NCBI GenBank assembly: GCA_964347945.1 | Contig: CAYGAW010000109.1 | Coordinates: 1-64,000 of the forward strand | Length of the DNA stretch: 64,000 nucleotides | Source: CAYGAW01 sp964347945 | Lineage (GTDB): Bacteria > Chloroflexota > Anaerolineae > UBA7937 > B3-Chlor | Reading direction: 5' to 3' | Shown here: in pieces, positions 8,531-16,217 of the stretch | Numbering within the stretch: the stretch's first letter is position 1 | Layout: each line of letters opens with the position of its first letter | Notes under the pieces: generated by a model | What the model was told of the DNA's origin: nothing | Databases searched by the model: none | What the model saw: the letters and a program-made list of their open reading frames with translations, nothing else | Translations under genes and position numbers: made by a program

Positions 8531-10333
8531 TCAGGCGACTCGTTCTCTCTTGTACACCTCCAGGATGTCTCCATCCTCGAAGTCCGTGAAGTTATCCAAC
8601 CCCACCCCGCACTCAAGACCCTCTGTCACCTCATTGACATCTTCGGTGAAGCGCCTCAAGGAGTTGATGGTTCCGTCGTATATCTCTTCGCTGTCACGGA
8701 GGACTCTGACCTGAGCGTTCCGCTTGACGGTGCCATCCTCCACGTACACACCTGCAACTCGACCTATCCTTGAGGCGCGGAACGTAGCTCTGACTTCTGC
8801 GTGGCCCAGAATAACCTCTTCATAGACTGGCTCCAGAAGCCCTTTGAGGGCCTTGTCGACATCTTCGATGAGTCGGTAGATGACTGTGTAGTAACGAATC
8901 TGGATGCCCTCGACTTCCGCCATGGTGCGGGCGGCAGGTTCGGCTTGGACATTGAAGCCGATGACTATAGCTTGTGAAGCCACAGCCAGACTGATGTCTG
9001 ACTCGGTAATGTTGCCTACTCCCTGGTGTATAATCCGCACTTTGAGATCCTCGTCGCCCAATTCCTCCAGTGAATTGGCGACCGGCTCCAGCGTGCCCTG
9101 TACGTCAGCCTTCAGGATGACATTGAGCTCCTTGACTGTGCCGGCCTGCATCTGAGCGTAGATCTCGTCAAGGCTCAGAGCCCTCGCAGGCGCTTGCTCG
9201 TCTGCTCGTATCTGCTCCGCGCGCTCTTCGGCTTGAGCTCGCGCGGTCTTCTCATCCTCCACCACTCTGAATGTGTCACCTGGCTGCGGCGCATCGGAGA
9301 GCCCCAGTACCACCACGGGAACGGAGGGCGGTGCGGCCTTCACCCTCTTGCCAGCGTCGTCGAACATGGCTCGGATGCGTCCATAGATGCCCCCTATCAC
9401 GACATGGTCCCCGACACGAAGTGTGCCATTCTGGATCAGCAAAGTGGCTGTGGGGCCTCTGCTCCTATCGAGTTTGCCTTCGAGGACCGTTCCAGCTGCT
9501 GGACGATCGGGATTGCCCCTCAGGTCAGACATCTCCGCCACCAAAAGGATCATTTCCAGGAGAGTATCTATTGCCGTCCCCTCCTTGGCTGAAACGGGAA
9601 CGGCGATTGTCTTGCCTCCCCAGTCCTCGACCGTCAACCCGACATCGGCCAGCTGCTTCTTGACCGCGTCGACATCGGCGCTGGCCATGTCGATTTTGTT
9701 GATGGCCACCACTATGGGCACATTGGCAGCTCTAGCGTGATCGATGGCTTCCCTGGTCTGAGGCATGACGCCGTCATCGGCTGCCACGACTAGGACCGCG
9801 ATATCAGTCACTTGAGCTCCCCGAGCGCGCATGGCTGTGAAAGCCTCGTGACCAGGTGTGTCTATGAACGTGATCTTCTTGCCGTTTCGCTCAACCTGAT
9901 AGGCACCGGTGTGCTGGGTGATCCCGCCCGCCTCACCGGCCACCACATTGGTGTGCCTGATGTAGTCCAGTAGAGAGGTCTTGCCATGATTGACATGACC
10001 CAGGACTGTGACGACAGGCGCCCTAGGCTTCATGTCTTCTGGCGCCTCGTCGGCGTAGATCTCCTTGACGGGTGCTTCCTCAGGGAGGGCCGGCGCCTCG
10101 GGAGGGGATGGAACTTCTTCAACCTTTTCGAGGATTTCCTGCTGTATCTCGAAGCCCAGATCGGTCGCCACGACGGCTGCTGTGTCGTAGTCGACGGTTT
10201 GATTGATGTTCGCCATAATTCCGCTGCTGATGAGCAGCTTCATGACTTCTATGGGGCTGACTTCGAGCAAATCGGCCAAGTCTCTGACAGAGAGCTTGTC
10301 CGGTATGCTAACTACCTTCTTTTCCCCTGCCAT
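8531..10333 (-). CDS. infB: Translation initiation factor IF-2
   Basis: A 600-residue IF-2, short at the N-terminus compared with proteobacterial forms, with one IF2_N domain at about residues 12-65 and a Pro/Glu-rich linker. The G domain begins near 108, with G1 GHVNHGKT at 112-119, G3 DTPGHEAF, G4 NKID and G5 SAKEG. Domains II to IV follow, ending VGLDNFTDFEDGDILEVY. G1 has Asn where nearly all IF-2 proteins have Asp (GHVDHGKT). The ATG at 10333 has GGGAG upstream. A 383-base untranslated stretch with its own extended -10 element precedes it. Confidence 0.96.
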   Translation of the reverse strand: MAGEKKVVSIPDKLSVRDLADLLEVSPIEVMKLLISSGIMANINQTVDYDTAAVVATDLGFEIQQEILEKVEEVPSPPEAPALPEEAPVKEIYADEAPEDMKPRAPVVTVLGHVNHGKTSLLDYIRHTNVVAGEAGGITQHTGAYQVERNGKKITFIDTPGHEAFTAMRARGAQVTDIAVLVVAADDGVMPQTREAIDHARAANVPIVVAINKIDMASADVDAVKKQLADVGLTVEDWGGKTIAVPVSAKEGTAIDTLLEMILLVAEMSDLRGNPDRPAAGTVLEGKLDRSRGPTATLLIQNGTLRVGDHVVIGGIYGRIRAMFDDAGKRVKAAPPSVPVVVLGLSDAPQPGDTFRVVEDEKTARAQAEERAEQIRADEQAPARALSLDEIYAQMQAGTVKELNVILKADVQGTLEPVANSLEELGDEDLKVRIIHQGVGNITESDISLAVASQAIVIGFNVQAEPAARTMAEVEGIQIRYYTVIYRLIEDVDKALKGLLEPVYEEVILGHAEVRATFRASRIGRVAGVYVEDGTVKRNAQVRVLRDSEEIYDGTINSLRRFTEDVNEVTEGLECGVGLDNFTDFEDGDILEVYKRERVA

Positions 10334-10716
10334 GTTCCATCTCCCTTCTGACTCTCTTGCTTCGTGGTCCAAGTCCGTGCAACTAAGGCCGACACTACAC
10401 GGAGTGTCGTTCTGTCCAACGATGTGGTGTCGAAATTGTCTTTGGTGAGGGTTTGGAGCAGATGGCGGTGCGTACCACAAACCATAGCGGGGAATGATGA
10501 GGCAGTTCTTGGGGAAGGCCCTGAGTTCCTTAGTTGATTCTAGGGACTCACCGTCATCGCTCCCTCGCTTGACTCGAATGGTGCTGGACAGCCGCTCACA
10601 ACTCCTCTCTCCGTGCGACTAGTGACATGTCAACTTGCTTACTCGTCCGAACGTCGAAGCCATGCTTGGATTCTACCATCATTCCGCACGAAATCGCTAC
10701 ATCGCCCACAGGGGCG
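10334..10716 (-). other. 383-base gap between ylxR and infB, probable infB leader
   Basis: No credible gene is seen in any frame. It contains the extended -10 element at 10670-10678 and, further downstream on the minus strand, an imperfect stem near 10523-10549 with arms GAGTTCC and GGGACTC. The L7Ae-like gene often found between ylxR and infB is absent. A long infB leader is the simplest reading. Confidence 0.5.
10670..10678 (-). promoter_or_regulatory. Extended -10 element, possible internal promoter for infB
   Basis: On the minus strand the sequence reads TGGTAGAAT, matching the extended -10 form seen at other promoters in the window. No good -35 is visible 16-18 bases upstream. It lies about 45 bases after the ylxR stop and 337 bases before infB. 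Confidence 0.4.
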
Positions 10717-10998
10717 TCAAACCGATTCACTTGACAGGGAACGGCAGTACTGCCGCAGATTCTCCTCCTGCTCATTCGTGATCTTGGTCTTCAGAGCATG
10801 TTCCACGAGCTTCCGCGAGGAGGCCCTTTCCCAGCAGGCTTTGTTCGGACACAGATAGGCTCCTCGGCCTGGTTTCTTTCCCTTCTCATCCACTTCTACG
10901 TCGCCACTGGGGAGGCGCACGATCCTTATGAGTTCTCTGGGAGGTTTGACTTGGCGACAAGCGACGCAGGTGCGCTGAGGCACATGCTTACGACGCAT
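10717..10998 (-). CDS. YlxR-family (DUF448) small nucleic-acid-binding protein
   Basis: A 93-residue YlxR protein with the hallmark RTCVACR near the N-terminus, then GRGAYLCPN and a second Cys in ACWERA. Members bind RNA or DNA and sit between nusA and infB in most bacteria, as here. The start ATG lies inside the last codons of nusA (11-base overlap) with GAGGA five bases upstream. An ATG four codons earlier is possible. The function in the cell is not settled for the family. Confidence 0.9.
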   Translation of the reverse strand: MRRKHVPQRTCVACRQVKPPRELIRIVRLPSGDVEVDEKGKKPGRGAYLCPNKACWERASSRKLVEHALKTKITNEQEENLRQYCRSLSSESV

Positions 10999-12793
10999 CT
11001 GGTTCCTCATCCTGGCTATCGCTCTCTTCGGCCTCTAGATCGGCCTCTGCAGCGCCACTATCTTCTTCCCAGGCCTCGACGGGGGCCCTTTCCCACTCCT
11101 CCCGACGTCTTCCCGGCTTGCGCTCTTTCTTGGCGACGACCTCACCGAGCGACTCGTCGTACACCAGAGTTCTGCGACGTCGTTTCTTCTTTGCCGGAGG
11201 ACTGTCTTGAGGGTGAGGTTCTTCAATCTCGTCTGGGGCTCTTGCAGGCTGCGCCGCCTCGACTCCCTCCACCTGTTCAGGGGCAGCTTCTTCGGGCTCT
11301 GGCTCCTCCAGTTCCTCAGGGGTCGGCTCTCCAACGACCTCTTCGACAGCCGGTGGTTCGATCACCATTTCCACAGCTTCTGCCGAAGCCAGAGGTGCTT
11401 CCTCGACTGGGGCGGGTACCGCTGCTTCCGGTTCTGGTTCCACCTCCAGCTCAGGTGTCTCTTCTTCCGGAATCACCTTCTCCCTGCCGAGAATTGCCCA
11501 CACGTCTCGGTCTTCGAGGGCGTCCTTCAACTCCTGCAATGACTTGGGTCCAAAGCCCTTCAACTCCAGAAGGGCCTCTTCACCTTCTCCCATTTTGTCG
11601 AGTAGTGGTCCCAACTCTGTTATGCCGGCACCGCTCAAAGAGTTGAGGGCCCGTCGTGACACATCCAGCTTCTCTAGAGGCATGTCCTCAGCTATCTCGG
11701 CTCTTGCTGCAAGTCTGATCGCTTCCTGCTCAGCTCTACGTAGTGCCCTCTCCGCCGCTTCGGTGACGCTTATGATATCGATCCTCCAACCCGTGAGCTT
11801 GGCTGCTAGGCGGGCGTTCTGGCCCTCTCTACCGATAGCCAGCGACAGTTCCTTCTCCGGAACGATGACGGTGGCTGTCTTGCCCGTCTCTTTGTCTTCG
11901 GTGAGTTCGACGCCAACGGGGCGCGCGGGACTGAGCGACTTGCTGATGAACTCTTTCGGGTCTCGGCTCCAGGGGATGACATCTATCTTCTCGCCGTTCA
12001 GTTCGCTCACGATGCTCTGGATCCTGACTCCCCGCATCCCCACACACGCTCCGACAGGGTCAATTCCCTGCTGGACAGCAGCCACTGCCACCTTTGCTCG
12101 AGAGCCAGCCTCTCGGGCGATGGCTTTGATCTCCACGAGGCCGTTGTAGATCTCGGGTACCTCGACTTCCAGCAACCGCCGCAGCATATCGGGGTGATTG
12201 CGCGAGACGATAATCTCGCATCCCCGGCTTGTTCTGTTCACCTCCGTGATGAGCACCCGCAACTTCTGCCTGATGTAGTGCCGTTCGTTTGCCACCTGGT
12301 GACTACGAGGCATGAGAGCCTCGATCCGACCCAGGTTGATTGTGACGCCCCTGGCGTCTATGCTGTGAACGGTTCCGCCCACTATCTCTCCCTCCCGTCC
12401 GGCGTAGGTTTCGTACAGCGCATCGCGCTCAGCTTCTCTGATCCGCTGTAGGATTACCTGCTTGGCCGTTTGAGCTCCGATACGGCCAAAGTCGGGAGGG
12501 GTCGTTTCTACAAAGACTATATCTCCCAGATTCGAGTCGGGCTTGACCTGCTTGGCCTCGGCCAACTCCATCTCGCTCTCCGGATCTTCCACTGTCTCGA
12601 CAATCTCCTTGCCTGTGAAGATGCTCATCTCTCCGGTGGACGGGTCGATCTTGGCTTCCAGATGCTGGGCTGGGCCGAAGTCACGCTTGTATGCAGAGAC
12701 TAGGGCTTGCTCAATGGCATCCAGGACCACCTCAACGGTGAGCCCTCTTTCCGCACAGACCTGGTTGATAGCCCTGATGAAATCGGTCGTCAT
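10988..12793 (-). CDS. nusA: Transcription termination/antitermination factor NusA with a long acidic/basic tail
   Basis: A 601-residue NusA that binds RNA polymerase and nascent RNA and modulates pausing and termination. From the ATG at 12793: N-terminal polymerase-binding domain (TTDFIRAINQVCAERGL), S1 domain, then two KH domains (GACVGMRGVRIQ and AIGREGQNARLA). A helix-hairpin-helix repeat (LNSLSGAGITELG, LLELKGFGPKSL) follows. The last roughly 180 residues are low-complexity: first very acidic, then a KKKRRRR patch, then acidic again. A GTG at 12835 would add 14 residues; the ATG matches family N-termini. No rimP gene precedes it. Confidence 0.95.
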   Translation of the reverse strand: MTTDFIRAINQVCAERGLTVEVVLDAIEQALVSAYKRDFGPAQHLEAKIDPSTGEMSIFTGKEIVETVEDPESEMELAEAKQVKPDSNLGDIVFVETTPPDFGRIGAQTAKQVILQRIREAERDALYETYAGREGEIVGGTVHSIDARGVTINLGRIEALMPRSHQVANERHYIRQKLRVLITEVNRTSRGCEIIVSRNHPDMLRRLLEVEVPEIYNGLVEIKAIAREAGSRAKVAVAAVQQGIDPVGACVGMRGVRIQSIVSELNGEKIDVIPWSRDPKEFISKSLSPARPVGVELTEDKETGKTATVIVPEKELSLAIGREGQNARLAAKLTGWRIDIISVTEAAERALRRAEQEAIRLAARAEIAEDMPLEKLDVSRRALNSLSGAGITELGPLLDKMGEGEEALLELKGFGPKSLQELKDALEDRDVWAILGREKVIPEEETPELEVEPEPEAAVPAPVEEAPLASAEAVEMVIEPPAVEEVVGEPTPEELEEPEPEEAAPEQVEGVEAAQPARAPDEIEEPHPQDSPPAKKKRRRRTLVYDESLGEVVAKKERKPGRRREEWERAPVEAWEEDSGAAEADLEAEESDSQDEEPDAS

Positions 12794-12889
12794 CTTAGAT
12801 TGATCCTTCGGCGCAAAATCCCTCAGGATTGACACTATGTGAGCCTGAGGCTTTAGCCTCCCTCCGCCTCCTTCGGTCTTGATAATAAG

Positions 12890-12912
12890 AAAAGTGGGGC
12901 GTGCCCACTTTT
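12890..12912 (-). terminator. Hairpin with U-rich tail in the nusA leader, possible attenuator
   Basis: Read on the minus strand, arms AAAAGTGGG and CCCACTTTT (nine pairs, five-base loop) are followed by TTTTCTTATTAT. It lies between the predicted transcription start near 12931 and the nusA start at 12793, so it could terminate nusA transcripts early. Because the arms are A/T-flanked on both sides it could also work on the plus strand. Confidence 0.5.
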
Positions 12913-12937
12913 CGACGGGGGTAACTGTCTATCTACT

Positions 12938-12966
12938 ATTATACCACACTTCCTAGAAGTGCGCAA
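12938..12966 (-). promoter_or_regulatory. Strong promoter of the nusA operon
   Basis: On the minus strand TTGCGC (12961-12966), a 17-base spacer ending TGTGG, then a perfect TATAAT (12938-12943). The TGG makes it an extended -10 promoter. The start of transcription should be near 12931, giving a leader of about 140 bases that contains the hairpin at 12890-12912. Confidence 0.75.
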
Positions 12967-13032
12967 GATGCAATTACGAGGGGGTCGAAGAAGCCTCTCG
13001 GAGACGCATACGACGTCATTCCGGGGCCCGCC

Positions 13033-13100
13033 CGCCGCTTGGCTTGGACTGGGCTCACCACGGGTGGGCGCCGCTTGGCTTCGATACGCCGCTTCGCGGC
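13033..13100. repeat. GC-rich direct repeat and hairpin cluster
   Basis: The 13-base word CGCCGCTTGGCTT occurs exactly at 13033-13045 and 13069-13081. It is followed by a GCCGC-TTC-GCGGC hairpin at 13088-13100. The arrangement resembles REP-like intergenic elements. No further copy was seen elsewhere in the window. Confidence 0.5.
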
Positions 13101-13161
13101 TACTCAGCCTCCGCGGCTCAGCACGCGCCCAGCGCCAGATCTCACGTCGTCTTTCCACACT

Positions 13162-13224
13162 CTCAATTGCGCGGAGAAGGAGACGCTCTTGTGAGGAAGA
13201 CGGCGTCTCCTCCCTCCAATTGAG
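13162..13224. repeat. Nested palindrome with two stem pairs
   Basis: Outer arms CTCAATTG (13162-13169) and CAATTGAG (13217-13224) are perfectly complementary. Inner arms GGAGACGC (13179-13186) and GCGTCTCC (13203-13210) are also perfect, leaving a 16-base loop. There is no U tract, so it is not a standard terminator. Confidence 0.6.
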
Positions 13225-13335
13225 TGGTTGCGCACCTGCGAGCGGCTTGACTCTGGGACGGGTCTCGACTGCGAGCATCGAAGGAACCTCGGCAAATTGC
13301 CCCCAAGGCAGGAGTGCCCTTCCGCCCGTGTTGAC

Positions 13336-15030
13336 CTAGGTCAGCATTTGCCTGATAACCTCTTCGATGTCATCGAAATCGATGATCTGGTACTCCTCGG
13401 CGTCGCGACGTTTCACTTCCACTCCGCCTGCCTGAAGGCTACGGGAACTCACAGTGAGCCTCAAAGGTATGCCTATGAGGTCGGCGTCGTTGAATTTCAC
13501 CCCTGCACTCTCATCTCGATCATCGTAGACGATCTCATATCCCTTGGACAGCAGCTCCTCATACAGAGAATCGGCCGCATTGACTACCTCTCGACTGCGT
13601 CCCAGGGCGATCAAGTGGACATGATAGGGGGCGATGCTCACAGGCCAGATAATGCCTCGCTCATCATGACGCTGCTCGACAACAGCCGCCATGAGGCGTC
13701 CAGTGCCGATGCCGTAGCAACCCATAACCACTGGTAGGCTACGCCCTTCGCTATCCAGGAATCTGGCTCCCAAGGCCTCGCTGTACTTGCTGCCCAGTTT
13801 GAATATGTGTCCGAGTTCAATACCTCTGGTTGTTCGTAGTTTGCCGCCACAGTGGGCGCAGAAGTCGCCTTCTTGCACTGCGGCGATGTCGCCCAGCAAA
13901 TCTACTTCGAAGTCACGCGGGTAGTTCACGTTGCGGAGGTGATACCCCTCCTTGTTAGCCCCAGCGACGAAATTGCTGCCCAAGGTGATTGACTCATCGG
14001 CCACGATCTTGACCTTGCCCTGCTGGCCAATGGGCGATGCATAGCCCGCCACTATGCCAGCGACTGAAACTTCTTCCTCGACAGCTAGGCGAAGTTCAGG
14101 AGCGCCCAGCATATTAGCGACCTTCGTCTCATTCACCTCAAGGTCGCCACGGATAGCCACGAACACAAGCTCATCGCCAGCCATGTAGAAGATGGCTTTC
14201 AAGGTCTGCTCGGGTCCGATGCCCAGATATCCCGCTACTTCCTCGATGGTGGTCATGTCTGGAGTGGCCACCTCCTCCGGGGCACGCTGCGGGTCTTTCT
14301 GGATCTCCGTTCGCTTGGCTATGGCGCTTTGGGCATTGGCAGCGTAATCGCAGCCATCACAGATGATCAAAGTGTCCTCTCCGGCCTCGTTGACAAGCAT
14401 AAACTCATGCGAGGCGGCTCCTCCCATAAGGCCCGGATCCGCTTCGACGACCAGAACCTCTGCCCCGCATCGCTGGAAGATGTTGATATACGCCTGATGA
14501 ACCTCTGGGTAGTAGGAGTCCAGGTCATCATGGTCAGCATGGAAGCTGTAGCCATCCTTCATGGTGAACTCTCTTACCCGAATCAAGCCCCCTCGGGAGC
14601 GAGGCTCGTCGCGGAATTTGGTCTGTATCTGGTAGATCATGAAGGGTAGTTGCCGATAGGAGTCTATCTCCCGTCGGGCCAGGTCCGTGATCACTTCTTC
14701 GTGAGTAATGCCGAGGACTAGTTCTCGCTGGTTTCTGTCCCGAAACCGGACCAACACCGGGCCGGCCTCGAAATAGCGCCCTGTCTCCTGCCACAATTCG
14801 GCTGGGTGTACGGCGGGCATCCTCATTTCCTGCCCGCCGATGGCGTTCATCTCCTCTCGCATGACGTTCTCGATCTTCCGAAGCACTCTCCAACCGAGAG
14901 GTAGATAGGTGTATATGCCAGCGGCAAGCTGGCGAATCATCCCTGCTCGCAGCAGCAGCTGGTGGCTCGTCATCTCCGCTTCTGCAGGCACTTCGCGCAG
15001 TGTGTTGCCAAAGACCTTTGACAAGCGCAA
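13336..15030 (-). CDS. proS: Prolyl-tRNA synthetase, bacterial (ProS1) type
   Basis: A 564-residue class II synthetase that charges tRNA-Pro. Motif 2 region (TKFRDEPRSRGGLIRVREF), motif 3 (GCYGIGTGRLMAAVVEQ) and the anticodon-binding C-terminal domain are seen. About residues 225-395 form the inserted YbaK-like editing domain that clears Ala-tRNA-Pro, a mark of the bacterial type. The start is TTG at 15030, directly behind a very strong AGGAGGG-containing site; no ATG is near. It is divergent from the hydrolase at 15125. Confidence 0.95.
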   Translation of the reverse strand: MRLSKVFGNTLREVPAEAEMTSHQLLLRAGMIRQLAAGIYTYLPLGWRVLRKIENVMREEMNAIGGQEMRMPAVHPAELWQETGRYFEAGPVLVRFRDRNQRELVLGITHEEVITDLARREIDSYRQLPFMIYQIQTKFRDEPRSRGGLIRVREFTMKDGYSFHADHDDLDSYYPEVHQAYINIFQRCGAEVLVVEADPGLMGGAASHEFMLVNEAGEDTLIICDGCDYAANAQSAIAKRTEIQKDPQRAPEEVATPDMTTIEEVAGYLGIGPEQTLKAIFYMAGDELVFVAIRGDLEVNETKVANMLGAPELRLAVEEEVSVAGIVAGYASPIGQQGKVKIVADESITLGSNFVAGANKEGYHLRNVNYPRDFEVDLLGDIAAVQEGDFCAHCGGKLRTTRGIELGHIFKLGSKYSEALGARFLDSEGRSLPVVMGCYGIGTGRLMAAVVEQRHDERGIIWPVSIAPYHVHLIALGRSREVVNAADSLYEELLSKGYEIVYDDRDESAGVKFNDADLIGIPLRLTVSSRSLQAGGVEVKRRDAEEYQIIDFDDIEEVIRQMLT

Positions 15031-15062
15031 CTCCTCACCCTCCTTCTGCGATCATATTGTGT

Positions 15063-15091
15063 TTGACAAAGCATACCCGAAGGCATAGAAT
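15063..15091 (+). promoter_or_regulatory. Near-consensus promoter of the metallo-hydrolase gene
   Basis: TTGACA at 15063-15068, a 17-base spacer, and TAGAAT at 15086-15091. Transcription would start close to 15098, about 27 bases before the ATG at 15125. Confidence 0.8.
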
Positions 15092-15124
15092 CCGTCCAGT
15101 ACATCGTAGGCAAGGGACAGCTGG

Positions 15125-15745
15125 ATGATCATTGAAAGGCTCGTGGTCGGCATGCTGCAGTCCAACTGCTACATTGTCGGTTGCGATGAAAGCAAGGTCG
15201 GCATCATTGTTGACCCGGGTGGTGATGCGCCCACAATCCTGGACAGAGTCGAGGAACTCAGTCTCACCATCAAACTCATCGTCAATACTCACGGCCACAT
15301 AGACCACATAGCGGCCAATCGCGCTGTGAAGGAAGCCACAGGTGGGCAGATAGCCATTCATCGCGACGATGCCCAGTGGCTGGTCACCGACCAAGGAGAT
15401 TATGCTCGCATGCTCGGTGTTCTTTCCCCGGGTCCCGCTGCGGATATCCTGCTAGATGAGGGAGATGAAGTCGCCTTTGGAAACGAGGGCTTGCAGGTGA
15501 TTCACACGCCTGGGCATAGCCTGGGTGGCATCTCCCTAGTTGGTGACGGTTTGGTCTTCTGTGGTGACACCCTTTTTGCTATGGGGGTTGGCCGCGTTGA
15601 CCTACCCGGGGGCAGCTGGGAAACTCTGATGCATAGCATCAAGACGCGGCTCTTCGCCATGCCGGACGACACTACGGTCCATACGGGCCACGGGCCCCCA
15701 ACGACCATTGGGCGTGAGAAGCGGTTCAACCCCTGGTTCAACTGA
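15125..15745 (+). CDS. Metallo-beta-lactamase-fold hydrolase, glyoxalase II-like
   Basis: A 206-residue hydrolase with the di-metal motif THGHIDH at about residues 56-62, a further His in HTPGHSLGG, the bridging Asp in FCGDTLFA, and a C-terminal TGHGP His. Small members of this group hydrolyse thioesters such as S-lactoylglutathione or other acyl thiols. Without the C-terminal extension of true glyoxalase II the substrate is open. It has its own strong promoter and a divergent neighbour, proS. Confidence 0.85.
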   Translation: MIIERLVVGMLQSNCYIVGCDESKVGIIVDPGGDAPTILDRVEELSLTIKLIVNTHGHIDHIAANRAVKEATGGQIAIHRDDAQWLVTDQGDYARMLGVLSPGPAADILLDEGDEVAFGNEGLQVIHTPGHSLGGISLVGDGLVFCGDTLFAMGVGRVDLPGGSWETLMHSIKTRLFAMPDDTTVHTGHGPPTTIGREKRFNPWFN

Positions 15746-15809
15746 AGTATATCATAGCGGTTTACCCTTGACCACTGTCTGGCACAAGCAAGGAAGGAGG
15801 AGCGCACAG

Positions 15810-16124
15810 ATGCCTAGGAAGACCAAGGGTGCGAAGACCGGGATCGATTGGAGGGTCGTCAGCCAGAATGTGGCCCTGGGCGTGGTGATTGTCGTACTCA
15901 GCTACCTCGCGGTGGGCGTGGGCTTGCATCGCCTGCCACTAGTGGGTGTGGTATTTCAGTTCTTCGTGCCCTTCGCTTTCGTCGTTTTGATGACTTACTA
16001 CAGGAGTGAACAGAAGACCAAGGCTCAGTCAATCACCGAAGGCATCTTCGCGGGGTGCATCTTTCTGCTGATCATGAGCTTGGTGTTTGCACTGTCTAGC
16101 CTGATTTCCCCACCGACGGCTTAG
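15810..16124 (+). CDS. Small three-helix membrane protein of unknown function
   Basis: A 104-residue protein with a basic N-terminus (MPRKTKGAKTG) and three hydrophobic segments, at about residues 22-42, 46-66 and 79-100. The ATG at 15810 follows AAGGAGG at a normal distance. I do not recognise the family. The gene lies between the glyoxalase II-like hydrolase and the M20 peptidase, with no clear functional link. Confidence 0.65.
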   Translation: MPRKTKGAKTGIDWRVVSQNVALGVVIVVLSYLAVGVGLHRLPLVGVVFQFFVPFAFVVLMTYYRSEQKTKAQSITEGIFAGCIFLLIMSLVFALSSLISPPTA

Positions 16125-16217
16125 CCGTTTCCTCACACGTGCGGTAGCGCACTTGTCCACTGAGGTGACAATTCTAGGAGTCGCTGCGCTGTACACTGTA
16201 CGGAAAAGGAGAGCACA

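Larger units (their letters stand above)
12967..13335. other. 369-base non-coding stretch between proS and the nusA promoter
   Basis: No protein-like frame is convincing here; the open frames are rich in Arg and Pro and match nothing I know. The stretch holds a 13-base direct repeat, a short GC hairpin and a nested palindrome (listed separately). No rimP, tRNA or T-box is recognisable. Confidence 0.5.

Noticed and set aside
10798..11646. 282-codon plus-strand frame opposite nusA and ylxR
   Set aside because: It mirrors the low-complexity NusA tail; Pro/Leu/Arg-rich and without a ribosome binding site.
12853..13278. 141-codon minus-strand open frame where rimP might be expected
   Set aside because: The sequence is rich in Arg, Pro and Ser, matches no RimP motif, and the nusA promoter lies inside it.
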